Assembly (NCBI GenBank): GCA_028289195.1
Contig: JANQQR010000027.1
Location: 1 to 64,000, forward strand
From: Phycisphaerales bacterium
GTDB lineage: Bacteria > Planctomycetota > Phycisphaerae > Phycisphaerales > UBA1924
DNA length: 64,000 nt
Direction: 5' to 3'
Of the stretch, positions 8,351-17,146 are shown in pieces. Both the position numbers and the translations under genes were made by a program. The notes under the pieces are model-generated. The model was given only the letters and a program-made list of their open reading frames with translations. It made no database searches and was not told where the DNA came from. Within the stretch, counting starts at the first letter, position 1, and every line of letters starts with the position of its first letter.

Positions 8351-9652
8351 ATGCGAATCGCTCGCCTCACCACGATCGCCGGAATCCTGCTCGCTGTCAC
8401 CCTCGTCGCGATGAGCGGAACGGTGCGCGCACAGCCCAACCAGGCTCGGCGCCCCGACCCGCCGCCGGCGCTCACGATCGATACCGCCAACCAGCGTCAT
8501 TGGACGGTGCACTACGAGATCCGGATCAAGCCGCCCCAGATCCGCGTGAGCCGGCCGGTGGACCTCGCCGCGTCTCCGCTCATCCTCACGGCCGGCGCGA
8601 CGTTCGCCTTCCCGCTGATCCCCGACACCTCGATGAGCCGAGCGAACCAGCGCCGATTCGAAGGGCGTCTGCGGGTCAGCAACCGGGAGGTCGACTCGGA
8701 GCCCGATATCGAGTCGGGCTACCAGGCGTACACAGACCTGGCGTTCTGGCGGATGGGGCCGGCCGAGACACGCCTGATCGACCTCGTTGTCGAGACCTCG
8801 ATGACGAGCTACGAGACGCGCATCGATGAGCGCGTCGCCAGGCTCTACGCGTGGCCCGAGGCGCCCTGGTCGAACGGCATGGTGCTCTGCCTCGAGCCGC
8901 AGCTGTTCGTGGAGTCGCTGGACCCGGTCGTCGTCGGTCTCGTCGAGCGCTGGACGCGGGGCGATCCGCGCAAGGCGCGGCCCTACGACCTCGCCAAGTT
9001 CCTCGCTGGTCGCGTCGTCGACCACATGAACATCACCGACGACATCTTCCTGAGCGCCTCGCGCAGCCCGATCACGGGCATCCAGCCCCCGGCCACCGCG
9101 TTCCTCTCCGGCTACAACGTCAGCGGCGCCGCGTACGCCGCTCGCGAGGGAGTCGGTTCGCCTCTGGACATGGCGTGCCTGCTCACGGCGGTCTATCGCG
9201 CCGCCGGCCTGCCCGCCCGACTGGTCGTCGGCCTCGACGTCGAGAAGACCAACGAGAGCCGTTTTCCCGTCGTGCGCGCTTGGACCGAGTTCTTCCTCCC
9301 GATCGAGCCGAAGCCGGATCCCGCCGACCCCGATCGACCGATCGCGGTGACCGATCGAGACGGCCAGTGGGTCCCCGTCGACATCTCGAGCCAGGAGGCC
9401 TTCAGCAGCCGTGCGCCGCCATTCGATCAGCGATGGCAGTTCTTCGGGCACAACGAGGAGTTCGACTTCATCGCGCCGTTCACCTTCCACTGGCACCCGC
9501 CGACGGCGGTGACGACGGTGGCGGGCGCGCCGGCGTTCTACGGCTGGCTGCCGTTCGACCAGTTCCTGCCCGCGGGCGATCAGGAGATCCGCATGTGGGC
9601 GTTCGAGACGCCGCTCCGGGGTGACGATCCTGAGGTGTGGGAGCGGCGATAG
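8351..9652 (+). CDS. Secreted transglutaminase-fold protein C, Cys and His both lost
   Basis: 433 residues, ATG start 9 bp after the previous stop, signal peptide TTIAGILLAVTLVAMSGTVRA. The N-terminal domain carries TSYETRIDERVARLYAWPEA and LCLEPQLFVES, as in A and B. The core reads GSPLDMACLLTAVYRAAGLPAR, then RAWTEFFLP and GQWVPVDIS. The catalytic Cys position is P271 and the His position is R309; only D344 of the triad remains. This is the most diverged of the three and is almost certainly not a classical transglutaminase or cysteine protease. End of the three-gene operon; the next gene starts 33 bp on and is unrelated. Confidence 0.82.
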   Translation: MRIARLTTIAGILLAVTLVAMSGTVRAQPNQARRPDPPPALTIDTANQRHWTVHYEIRIKPPQIRVSRPVDLAASPLILTAGATFAFPLIPDTSMSRANQRRFEGRLRVSNREVDSEPDIESGYQAYTDLAFWRMGPAETRLIDLVVETSMTSYETRIDERVARLYAWPEAPWSNGMVLCLEPQLFVESLDPVVVGLVERWTRGDPRKARPYDLAKFLAGRVVDHMNITDDIFLSASRSPITGIQPPATAFLSGYNVSGAAYAAREGVGSPLDMACLLTAVYRAAGLPARLVVGLDVEKTNESRFPVVRAWTEFFLPIEPKPDPADPDRPIAVTDRDGQWVPVDISSQEAFSSRAPPFDQRWQFFGHNEEFDFIAPFTFHWHPPTAVTTVAGAPAFYGWLPFDQFLPAGDQEIRMWAFETPLRGDDPEVWERR

Positions 9653-9685
9653 CAGATGGTGATCTGGCGCGTCTAAGATGAGCTC

Positions 9686-11296
9686 ATGGAGGACCCATTC
9701 GATACATTCGCGTGGCGATGTGTGGGGTGGGGGATGTTTGCGGTCGTTGTCGGCTTTGCAGCGTTCATGAATCTCTGGGCTGGCCAAACCATGGCGGATC
9801 TCGCTCCGTCGGCCGCCGCCTTGCTTGTTGGCGTGTCCGCCTGGGTCTTGAGTGGGCGAGGCGGGTTGGTCCGGCGGTTCGGCGCCACTCTCGCCGCCCG
9901 AATGTCCGGCCCCGCCGTGACTCTTGGGGCATACAGAACGCTGATCTTCGCCGGGTGTGTTGCGGTGATTGAAGGCTCGGCGCTGGTTTCCATTGCAACG
10001 GGAACCGGGCGCGTCGGAGCGACGCTGGTCGGATCGGCGATTCTCGTATCCACCCTCGTCCCCGCGTTCTGGAATGTCGATCGTCGAGAGAGGTTCTTTC
10101 GCGGCCCGCAGTCGCGCAGATTTGTCGTCGCGGTCTCGATCGGGGCTGCCGTGGCGTTGCTCGCAATGCGGATGATGTCGTCCGGACTGGTTTCCATCGC
10201 TACGGGCGGAGAGGAATTCGCCTTCGCGCCATTACTTCTGGCCCACCCGCTCGTGATGCTCGGAATCGGGATTCGAGAGGGTGAGGATTTTCGCTGCCCG
10301 AAGTGTGATCACCAACTCGGGGCGCCCGGTGAGCGCGACTCCGTGCCAGAACCTTGTCCGGAGTGCGGCTGCTACTGGAGTGAGTCCGGAGGCCTCATGC
10401 GCGGAGCGAAGCGCGGGGATCGGCGGTTGATTGCAGCCGGACTCGGGCTCTTCGCGCTGGCCGTGTTGGTCCCTTTCGCAGGGTTCTTTGTGAGGATCAG
10501 CGGCGCGTCATCGGGGCTCCTGACCGCGCTGCCTTCCGGCCGGTTGGTTGCGTACGCCGTTTCGGACCCGTTTCCGTCCGATCCCGTTTGGAACGAGTTG
10601 ATCAGCCGGACACTCGCTCAGTCGCAGATCGACGAACTGGTGGCATACCAGCTTCAAAGTTCTCCGCCCGGCGGAGGGATCTTCCACGGAGAGGCGTGGC
10701 TGCGACACGCGATGAGCAGCGGATTGTTGAGCGGCGCGCAGGTATACGCGCTCTCCGATCGAGTCTTTCTTCATCCGCCTGACGATCCTGCTTGGCAGGA
10801 ATTGTGCCGAATGCAGCTTGACCCGGCTCTCGTGCGCAAGATCGCCACGGATATTCTGTCCAAGCACAATCCTGGCGAGATGGTCTTTCGAAGTCCTGCC
10901 GATTGGGTGATCGCCCAGACATCTACGGGAGACATCCCTCAGGATTTGCTCGTCCGATTGGCCGCTCTCAGGCTATCTCCATCGCGGACGCACCATACGC
11001 TCCTTCTCCTTCCTCGGCCGGGTAATGCGAACATCACCCTGTGGAGCGAGATCGCGATCGAGACCGTGACTTCGGCGCAGGGCGATTGGATCTGCGATCA
11101 GTTCATTCGTGAAGGTCTCTACCTGTCCGGCGATCCCGACGCCGAGATCGGGTTCCTCGCGCAGCTCATCCATGCCGAATTGATCGATCCGCATCGGGTC
11201 CAGCAATTGCACGCCAAGCTCGAGCGCTGGGAACGCCGCGAGCTCTATGAGCAATTGGTCCAATTGGACGGTGGCGCGACAGGCTCAGATCGCTAG
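9686..11296 (+). CDS. Membrane protein with zinc ribbon, unknown function
   Basis: 536 residues, not assigned to a known family. Several hydrophobic segments occupy residues 10-220 (for example MFAVVVGFAAFMNLW, AAALLVGVSAWVL, AVSIGAAVALLAMRM, LLLAHPLVMLGIGI). A four-Cys zinc ribbon follows near residues 208-235 (CPKC ... CPEC), then another helix GLGLFALAVLVPFAGFF, then a soluble C-terminal half of about 260 residues rich in short helices and dipeptides such as DDPAWQELCRMQLDP. Planctomycetes have many such uncharacterised zinc-ribbon membrane proteins. Its stop overlaps the stop of the convergent beta-helix gene by four bases (CTAG), so it ends exactly where its neighbour ends. Confidence 0.65.
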   Translation: MEDPFDTFAWRCVGWGMFAVVVGFAAFMNLWAGQTMADLAPSAAALLVGVSAWVLSGRGGLVRRFGATLAARMSGPAVTLGAYRTLIFAGCVAVIEGSALVSIATGTGRVGATLVGSAILVSTLVPAFWNVDRRERFFRGPQSRRFVVAVSIGAAVALLAMRMMSSGLVSIATGGEEFAFAPLLLAHPLVMLGIGIREGEDFRCPKCDHQLGAPGERDSVPEPCPECGCYWSESGGLMRGAKRGDRRLIAAGLGLFALAVLVPFAGFFVRISGASSGLLTALPSGRLVAYAVSDPFPSDPVWNELISRTLAQSQIDELVAYQLQSSPPGGGIFHGEAWLRHAMSSGLLSGAQVYALSDRVFLHPPDDPAWQELCRMQLDPALVRKIATDILSKHNPGEMVFRSPADWVIAQTSTGDIPQDLLVRLAALRLSPSRTHHTLLLLPRPGNANITLWSEIAIETVTSAQGDWICDQFIREGLYLSGDPDAEIGFLAQLIHAELIDPHRVQQLHAKLERWERRELYEQLVQLDGGATGSDR

Positions 11297-12576
11297 AGCG
11301 TCCACTCCACCGGCAGGTTCGCCTCGCCCCAGTAGCGGCTGATGTCGAACGTGATCGTCACCGGTTCGCCGTTGGCGTCGGTGCCGACGTAGTCGACTGT
11401 GCGCGCATCGTCATCGACGACGCGACCGCCCTCATCGACGCTGATTCCCAGTCGTTCGAGATGAGCCCGCTCTTCGAGCTCGTTGTTCGAGACGAGCACC
11501 GGCTCTTCGAATCGCACCGGGGGCTGCGGCTTGTTGAGCCCGGCGTTCACGCCGGTGGCCCGCCAGCCGGACTCGATGCCGACGTCGCCCTTGGCGGTCG
11601 GTGCGTCGCAGCCCGCCCGGATGCCCCGGCGCGCGAGCAGCGCCCGGTTACCGACGATCACACGCCCGTCGTCCATCACCTGGATGTTGGCGATCCCCAC
11701 GAACATGCCCCGGTCGGAGTAGAGGATGTTGATCTCGCCTTCGCTGGATTTGCGGAACAGGGGCTCAGGGCACTTCCAGATCAATCCGTGGCTTGTGCGC
11801 TCGAACAGCTGGTACGTGCCGTTGCCGAACGAGCCGGAGTGGTGGACGACGGTGTTCCGGATCGACGGAGCTTCGGGAAGGGGCTGGCGGCTCTGGAGCT
11901 CCATCGGGTTGCGGCTCACCTGATGGAACATGTTGTTGCGGAAGATACCCATCGACTTCTCCGCCCCGACGAAATGCTGGATCCCGATGAGCGACTGCTG
12001 GAACAGGCAATTGCGGATGTAGGGCCCTCCCTCGGCGGCGAACACGCCGATCTGGCAGCGCTTGAAGTGGCAACCCCAGATCGTCGGCGAAGACGTGATG
12101 TCGGCCTGCACACCCGTGCGGCAATCGATGAACTCGCAGGCGATCACATCAGACAGCGGGGCGACCTCGAGATGCACGCCAACGCGGAGATTCGAGAACC
12201 GGGCCCGCTCGATGCGGACGGGGTGCTCCGAGAGCAATCCCCGCTGCGAGGCGCTCAGTCGGCCGACAACCGACAGGTCACCGATCGACGAGCCGGGACC
12301 ATCGATGAACAGCCCGATGGCAGAGCCGTCGCCGGCGAGGATCAGGCGTGTCTGGTCGGCTCCGGCTCCGCGGACCTGGATCCCAGCAGGGACGCTGACA
12401 GCGTCGAAGAAGTCACCGGCTTCGAGAGTCACCAGGTCGCCGGGCTGTGCCTGAGCCAGCGCGGCGCTCAGCGTGCCCTCGCCCGGCTCAACGGTGATCT
12501 CTTCCGCCATCGCACCGAACGGGATGGCGAGGGCGAGAATCTGCACTGCAGCGGCGGCGAGCATCGATCGTCGCAT
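11293..12576 (-). CDS. Secreted right-handed beta-helix (NosD/pectate-lyase-like) protein
   Basis: 427 residues with signal peptide (AAAAVQILALAIPFGAMAEE). TVEPGEGTLSAALAQAQPGDLVTLEAGDF is the typical opening of parallel beta-helix proteins (DUF1565/NosD-type). Coils of about 20-25 residues follow (VIACEFIDCRTGVQADI, TIWGCHFKRCQIGVFAAEG, YIRNCLFQQSLIGIQHF, GIFRNNMFHQVSRNP). The last 130 residues form a separate domain with VDYVGTDANGEPVTITFDISRYW. It could be a polysaccharide lyase, hydrolase or structural surface protein; no catalytic residues are evident. It is a distinct subfamily from the three paralogs at 21.7-27.2 kb. Confidence 0.78.
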   Translation of the reverse strand: MRRSMLAAAAVQILALAIPFGAMAEEITVEPGEGTLSAALAQAQPGDLVTLEAGDFFDAVSVPAGIQVRGAGADQTRLILAGDGSAIGLFIDGPGSSIGDLSVVGRLSASQRGLLSEHPVRIERARFSNLRVGVHLEVAPLSDVIACEFIDCRTGVQADITSSPTIWGCHFKRCQIGVFAAEGGPYIRNCLFQQSLIGIQHFVGAEKSMGIFRNNMFHQVSRNPMELQSRQPLPEAPSIRNTVVHHSGSFGNGTYQLFERTSHGLIWKCPEPLFRKSSEGEINILYSDRGMFVGIANIQVMDDGRVIVGNRALLARRGIRAGCDAPTAKGDVGIESGWRATGVNAGLNKPQPPVRFEEPVLVSNNELEERAHLERLGISVDEGGRVVDDDARTVDYVGTDANGEPVTITFDISRYWGEANLPVEWTL

Positions 12577-12722
12577 GGGACTCTCTCCGGGGGGGTAAGG
12601 GGCCGGACGGGCGTAGGGCGGGAGATGGTACCGGTGAGGATTCCCTCAGGGACGCGCCGTCGGCACTCCATGCGCGATCTGAACACACCCGGATCCACGG
12701 GGATTCGCCCTATGATCGGCTG

Positions 12723-13568
12723 ATGGCATCCAAAGCCCCCGCATCGACGCCGAACGAGTACGTCCTGGGCACCGACGAGGCGGAATACGCCCGCCTGGGC
12801 TTCCAGCACCAGCTGTGGTCTGATCTCGCGCACCGCACCTGGCGGGCGGCCGGGCTCGGCCCGGGCCAAAGGGTCCTGGATCTGGGTTCCGGGCCCGGGT
12901 ACGCGGCGTTCGATCTCGCCGCGTTCGTGGGTCAGTCGGGGCGGGTGATCGCGGTCGATGAATCCAGGATCTTCGTTGAGCGCCTCGGTCAGGCGGCCCG
13001 CGAGCGCGGCCTGGCGACGATCGAGGCGCACTCGTGTTCCGCCGAGTCCCTGGACGAGATCGGAATCGAAAACGCGTCGATTGATGTCATCTACTCGCGC
13101 TGGGTGTTCTGCTTCCTCGCCGACCCCGAGGCCGCCGTCCGGCATTGCGCCCGCCTGCTGAAGCCCGGCGGGAGGCTGTGCGTCAACGACTACTTCAACT
13201 ACCGATCGATGACCATCGCGCCGAGGAGCGAGGCGTTCTGCGCGGGGATCGCCGCGATCGCGCAGTCCTGGGTCGACCGGGGCGGTGACTCAGACATCGT
13301 GGGCAGGCTCCCCGGGCTGTGCCTGGACGCCGGTCTGGAGATCCAGGCGCTCGAAGTCGATCAGCGCCTGGCTCGTCCGGGCGAGACGATGTGGCACTGG
13401 GCAGACACGTTCTGGCCCAATTTCGTGCCGCGCCTGGTGGCATCGGGCCATCTGACCCAGGACCAGGCCGATGCATTCTTCGATGCGTGGCGGACGGCCG
13501 AGCGCAACCCCGGCGGGTTCATGGCGCTTCCACCCGTGTACCAGTTCATCGCTCGGAAGCCGGGCTGA
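12723..13568 (+). CDS. Class I SAM-dependent methyltransferase
   Basis: 281 residues. Motif I VLDLGSGPGYAAFDLA (around 51-66), acidic ribose-binding residue in VIAVDES (about 79), motif for adenine binding AHSCSAESLDE, post-motif II SIDVIYSRWVFCFLADPEAA and motif III LLKPGGRLCVNDYFNYRS identify the Rossmann methyltransferase fold. An N-terminal segment, EYVLGTDEAEYARLGFQHQLW, resembles UbiE/methyltransferase-11-like enzymes acting on small molecules. The substrate is unknown. It stands alone on the plus strand between two minus-strand units, with ATG at 12723. Confidence 0.85.
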   Translation: MASKAPASTPNEYVLGTDEAEYARLGFQHQLWSDLAHRTWRAAGLGPGQRVLDLGSGPGYAAFDLAAFVGQSGRVIAVDESRIFVERLGQAARERGLATIEAHSCSAESLDEIGIENASIDVIYSRWVFCFLADPEAAVRHCARLLKPGGRLCVNDYFNYRSMTIAPRSEAFCAGIAAIAQSWVDRGGDSDIVGRLPGLCLDAGLEIQALEVDQRLARPGETMWHWADTFWPNFVPRLVASGHLTQDQADAFFDAWRTAERNPGGFMALPPVYQFIARKPG

Positions 13569-13596
13569 CCTCGGGTTCCGATTCAGTGGCACGCTT

Positions 13597-14124
13597 TCAG
13601 CCGGCGGCGTCACCGCCGTTGGAGGACGACGCCACGAATCGATCCAGTCGCGGGATCGGCAGCCCCGTCTGCACGAAGCGGAACGTGCTGCGCAGATCGT
13701 CGAAAAGGAGCTCTCGTTGGCTCGGCTCGCGAGAATCCGCGAGTTGTTCGGGCGCCGGCTCGTTCAGCGGGCCTGAGGTTGCATCGGCGAGTGTTGCGTC
13801 GTTCACCGGGGCGGGTGCAGAGGGGAGGGCGAACCAGGCTCCCGCTGAAAGCGCGAGCGCGGCTGCCGCCGCCAGACCGATCCCGACCCACGGCAGCCGG
13901 AACGGCTCGCCGGCTACGGCGCCCGAGTTCGGTTCGCTTCCCTCGATCTGGGCGAGGACCGACCAGCGGAGGGATCGCTCTTGGCTTTCGACCTCACTGC
14001 GTGCCTGCTTGCGGAGCGCGCCGTCGAGGTCGCTCTCCGGCCCGTCGGGGCGCCGGCCGCGCGGGTCGTCCAGCGCGCACCAGGCCCTCCATCGCCGCCA
14101 TTTGTTCGTGAGAGAACCGATCAT
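13597..14124 (-). CDS. Single-pass membrane protein, putative anti-sigma factor
   Basis: 175 residues. A soluble N-terminal half of about 75 residues (ALRKQARSEVESQERSLRWSVLAQIEG) is followed by one transmembrane helix (WVGIGLAAAAALALSAGAWFA, about 80-100) and an extracytoplasmic tail. There is no recognisable zinc-binding HxxxCxxC anti-sigma motif. The ATG overlaps the stop of the sigma gene by four bases (ATGA), and such coupled single-pass proteins directly behind ECF sigma genes usually regulate them, so anti-sigma function is inferred from position and topology. Confidence 0.6.
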   Translation of the reverse strand: MIGSLTNKWRRWRAWCALDDPRGRRPDGPESDLDGALRKQARSEVESQERSLRWSVLAQIEGSEPNSGAVAGEPFRLPWVGIGLAAAAALALSAGAWFALPSAPAPVNDATLADATSGPLNEPAPEQLADSREPSQRELLFDDLRSTFRFVQTGLPIPRLDRFVASSSNGGDAAG

Positions 14125-14879
14125 CTGACGCCTCCCGGCGCTCTGGCCGAGTCAGTCCCGTCGTTCCCCGGAATCTGGCCCGCGCGCTCGCCGGTGGCGA
14201 ATGCGTCGGGGCCCCCATTGGTATTCGTTCGTCCGGACCCCCGCGTTTCGCGCTGCTCCAGACTCTGTGCCAAACGTTCGCGGGCGCGGAACAGCATGAC
14301 CCGCGCTGCCACGTTGCTCTTGCCGAGCACCGTGGCGATGTCCTCGATCGGCATGTCGGCGGCGTATCGCAGCCACAGGCCGCTGAGCTGCTCCTGGCTG
14401 AGCACCGCTTCGGCGATCCGCCACAGGTCGACGTCCTCGTCCTTGAGCCCGGGCTCGGGCGAGGGGCCGACGTCCTCGAACGCCGCCGCTTCGCGCTTGG
14501 CCCGCTCCCGCTTGGACGAGCGGAAGTGGTCGGTGGCGATGCGATTGGCGATCGTGAAGAGCCACGTCGAGAACCGTCGTTCTGGATCGAACCGGGAAAG
14601 CGAGCGCCACGCCCGCACCAGTGTCTCCTGGGCCAGATCCTCGACGTCCGCGCCGCACCCCACCCGCCTGCGGAGGTAGCCCTTGAGCCGGGCCTCGTAG
14701 CGGTCGACCAGCTCGCCGAAGCTCACGGCGGAGCCTTCCTGAGCGCGCTGGGCGAGTTCCTCGTCTGCGACGAGCGCAAGAGCAGGGCGCGTCGCACCTG
14801 CATGGGTGGGACGCGCCCCGAGCTCGGATACTGAGGGGTTCAACGCCACGTCGCGTTCTCGCACACCGGCCGCGAGCAT
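14121..14879 (-). CDS. ECF-type RNA polymerase sigma factor
   Basis: 252 residues. Region 2 is clear: FGELVDRYEARLKGYLRRRVG, then VEDLAQETLVRAWRSLSRFD (about 80-100) and FSTWLFTIANRIATDHFRSS. Region 4 is the helix-turn-helix LSGLWLRYAADMPIEDIATVLGKSNVAARVMLFRARERLAQ (in parts). N- and C-terminal extensions of about 30-35 residues are unrelated to the sigma core. It begins three bases after the stop of the secreted-protein gene at 14883 and overlaps the putative anti-sigma gene, so the three form one operon. The target promoters are unknown. Confidence 0.93.
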   Translation of the reverse strand: MLAAGVRERDVALNPSVSELGARPTHAGATRPALALVADEELAQRAQEGSAVSFGELVDRYEARLKGYLRRRVGCGADVEDLAQETLVRAWRSLSRFDPERRFSTWLFTIANRIATDHFRSSKRERAKREAAAFEDVGPSPEPGLKDEDVDLWRIAEAVLSQEQLSGLWLRYAADMPIEDIATVLGKSNVAARVMLFRARERLAQSLEQRETRGSGRTNTNGGPDAFATGERAGQIPGNDGTDSARAPGGVR

Positions 14880-14882
14880 CGA

Positions 14883-15944
14883 TCAGCCATCGTCATCGAG
14901 ACGGCGGAGCAGGCGCTCGAGCCTCTGGATCTGTTCTTCGAGGTCGCGGAGCCGGTCATCTCCGCCGTCCTCATGATCGTGCTCGTCTCCATGGTGATGA
15001 TCCTCGCCGCCGTGGAGTTCGTGGCCGTGCTCGGCGGCCTGTTCCATCAACGCGTGAATCGTATCCATTTCGATCTGCAGCGACGCGCTGACCACGTCAT
15101 CGCGGACGTTCAGGTTGAGGTTGTTGATCACGCCGACGTACTGCTGGAGTTCGGGATCGCCGCCGGCCATCATGCCCGCCATGGCCTGCACACCGCGGAC
15201 CGCCTGCATGAGCATGTTGGCGTTCTCGGCGTTCCCCGTCTCCAGGCTGGCGTCGATGAACATGCCGCCGCGATGCTCACCGATCTCCAGCATCATGCCG
15301 CCCGCGTCCTTCAGAAGGTTCGACGCCGGATGGCCCTCGCCCGCGTGCGGGATCTCCGCGGCGCACACGTAGATGAACGCGCCGGCTCTGGGCTCCTTGC
15401 CATCGAGGAACGACGCGCCGTTGCGCTGGCCGAGCTGCGCAACACTGGCATCGATGTTGTCGAGATTGGTCGAGAGGATCACACGCGTCCGACCGCCGGC
15501 GCCGTCTTCGAAGACCGCGAAGATCGACTGGTCGCCGTCCTCGATCGCGTGCACCGTGCGCCCGCCGGAGCGGATGCGGCTGTAGGCGTCGCCCGCTTCC
15601 TCCTCGAGTGCCGCGATGATGTTCTCGAGCGAGTCCGAGCCTTCGACGATCGCGACGATTGAGCGCTCGTCTTCGCCGGTGCCGTACGCGGTGAACCCGA
15701 AGAGATCCGAGAACGGATCGATCCCGAACTGATCGAGCTCCTCGATCTCGAGGTCGCCCTGGGCCTCGGCCATCACCATCTCGCCGAGCGACGACTCGAG
15801 CAGCGATTCGAGATCGACGTGCACCGTCCAGGTCGCGCCTTCGGGCACGTGCGACGGATCGAGAGGACCGGCATTGATACCGGCGACCGTGATACCCATT
15901 CCCAGCGCCGCGGCGCCGACCAACGATCTGTTACGAGTGCTCAT
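14883..15944 (-). CDS. Secreted protein with His-rich tail, unknown function
   Basis: 353 residues from the ATG at 15944. Signal peptide NRSLVGAAALGMGITVAGINA, then GPLDPSHVPEGATWTVHVDLESLL, an opening I associate with uncharacterised planctomycete secreted proteins that measure or bind something at the surface. The body is acidic, with repeated Met-rich MLMQAVRGVQAMAGMMAG. The tail carries HGHELHGGEDHHHGDEHDHED, a likely metal-binding His/Asp segment, and ends in a predicted coiled coil (LEEQIQRLERLLRRL). It heads the operon with the ECF sigma factor and putative anti-sigma, so it may be the target or sensor of that system. No enzyme motif was recognised. Confidence 0.62.
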   Translation of the reverse strand: MSTRNRSLVGAAALGMGITVAGINAGPLDPSHVPEGATWTVHVDLESLLESSLGEMVMAEAQGDLEIEELDQFGIDPFSDLFGFTAYGTGEDERSIVAIVEGSDSLENIIAALEEEAGDAYSRIRSGGRTVHAIEDGDQSIFAVFEDGAGGRTRVILSTNLDNIDASVAQLGQRNGASFLDGKEPRAGAFIYVCAAEIPHAGEGHPASNLLKDAGGMMLEIGEHRGGMFIDASLETGNAENANMLMQAVRGVQAMAGMMAGGDPELQQYVGVINNLNLNVRDDVVSASLQIEMDTIHALMEQAAEHGHELHGGEDHHHGDEHDHEDGGDDRLRDLEEQIQRLERLLRRLDDDG

Positions 15945-16196
15945 CCGGGGGGGTGCTCCGTCTTGGGGGTGCTCCACGGGCAGCCGTCCATCCCATCCTT
16001 CTCGGGAGCGGTGCCGGCTGCCTTCAGCGGGCTCTACGCGGGCGGGGCGGTCGCGTTACAGAAAGGCGAATAACCCTCCGGGGACCCACGAGTGCCTCTT
16101 TTCGGGGGCGTTCCAGAGTGGATCTGGGCAGCCGGCCCTTTTCTCGGGATCACCTGTAGCGCTCTGGTAGTGCCTTCGTTTCTAATGGCGTGCCCG

Positions 16197-16715
16197 ATGG
16201 ACGCCCAGCAGTACGCCCAAGCCGTTCGCGATCACGGTGATCGCCTCTTCAGCTACGGCCTGTGGATGCTGCGCGACCGAAGCGCCGCCGAGGATCTCTC
16301 CCAGGAAGCCTTCATGAGACTCTGGAAGCACAAGTCGAAGGTCGAGCCCGGAGCCGCCCGCGCGTGGCTGCTCCGGACGGCGTCGCGCCTGTGCATCGAC
16401 CGGGCCCGGTCCCGGGCCGCCCGTCCGGAGCACGGCGTCCTCCTCGACGAGGTGCTCCCAGCACCCGGCGAGGGAGACACGCCCGAGACCGCCGAACGCA
16501 AGGCCGCGCTGGCCCGCTGCTTCCCGCAGCTCAGCGAGCGCGACCAGGCGCTGCTGCACCTCCACGACGTGCAGGGCCTCAGCGGCGCCGACGTCGGCGC
16601 CGCGCTGGGCATGCGGGGCGGCTCGGTTCGGGTTGCGGTCCACCGTGCCCGCCAGAGGCTTCTGGCGCTCATGCAGGCGAGCCTCGAATCGCGACGCGAG
16701 GGGGTGGTGTCGTGA
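16197..16715 (+). CDS. ECF-type RNA polymerase sigma factor (second)
   Basis: 172 residues. Region 2: YAQAVRDHGDRLFSYGLWMLRDRSAAEDLSQEAFMRLWKHKS (in parts), with the DLSQEAF core near residue 32. Region 4: LSERDQALLHLHDVQGLSGADVGAALGM then GSVRVAVHRARQRLLALM. Compact, with no extra domains. The ATG at 16197 gives the best sigma N-terminus (MDAQQYAQAV); ATG at 16185 is possible and neither has a strong ribosome site. It heads a four-gene plus-strand operon in which each stop overlaps the next start. Divergent from the other ECF operon, about 250 bp away. Confidence 0.9.
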   Translation: MDAQQYAQAVRDHGDRLFSYGLWMLRDRSAAEDLSQEAFMRLWKHKSKVEPGAARAWLLRTASRLCIDRARSRAARPEHGVLLDEVLPAPGEGDTPETAERKAALARCFPQLSERDQALLHLHDVQGLSGADVGAALGMRGGSVRVAVHRARQRLLALMQASLESRREGVVS

Positions 16716-17146
16716 CCGAGCACGAACTGAAGGAGATGCTCGCCCGCTGCCGCACGCCGGAGATGCCCGACCACGCCCGGCAGCGTCTGCTCGCTCTCGC
16801 CGAAGAAGACCAGTCCCGCCCGGACGACCGCGGCGTGCTGTTCTCGTTCACCCGAGCGACGCCGTGGCTCGCCGCCGCGGCGGTGCTCGCTGTCGCGGGC
16901 GGGATCGCTCTGCTCTCGCTGCAGCACGGCGTTTCTTCACAGCCCACCGATGCCGAGGCCCGAGAGGCGGCCCGGCAGCTCCGCCTGATCTTCGCAAGCA
17001 CCTCGTCCGCTGTCCGGCGCGCCAAGGCCACGGCTATCTCCGACACGCTGTCGGACGCCGTCGCCCCCGCGGTGCGTCGCACGACACTCTCGATCGAACC
17101 CCAGGAATCCGACTCGCCCGAATCCCAACAGGACCAACAGCCATGA
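16712..17146 (+). CDS. Putative anti-sigma factor (single-pass)
   Basis: 144 residues starting at GTG 16712, which overlaps the sigma stop (GTGA). The N-terminal part, LKEMLARCRTPEMPDHARQRLLALAEED, is followed by one membrane helix (ATPWLAAAAVLAVAGGIALL, about 51-70) and an extracytoplasmic segment containing AREAARQLRLIFASTSSAVRRAKATAISDTLS (in parts). No zinc anti-sigma motif is visible. Position and topology match an anti-sigma factor or accessory protein of the preceding ECF sigma. The gene ends inside the start of the DUF4252-like gene (ATGA). Confidence 0.65.
   Translation: MTEHELKEMLARCRTPEMPDHARQRLLALAEEDQSRPDDRGVLFSFTRATPWLAAAAVLAVAGGIALLSLQHGVSSQPTDAEAREAARQLRLIFASTSSAVRRAKATAISDTLSDAVAPAVRRTTLSIEPQESDSPESQQDQQP

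Noticed and set aside
8033-9787. Long minus-strand open frame over the transglutaminase-fold genes
   Set aside because: GC-rich codon-position shadow of genes B and C: Arg/Asp/Gly-rich, no ribosome site or family match.
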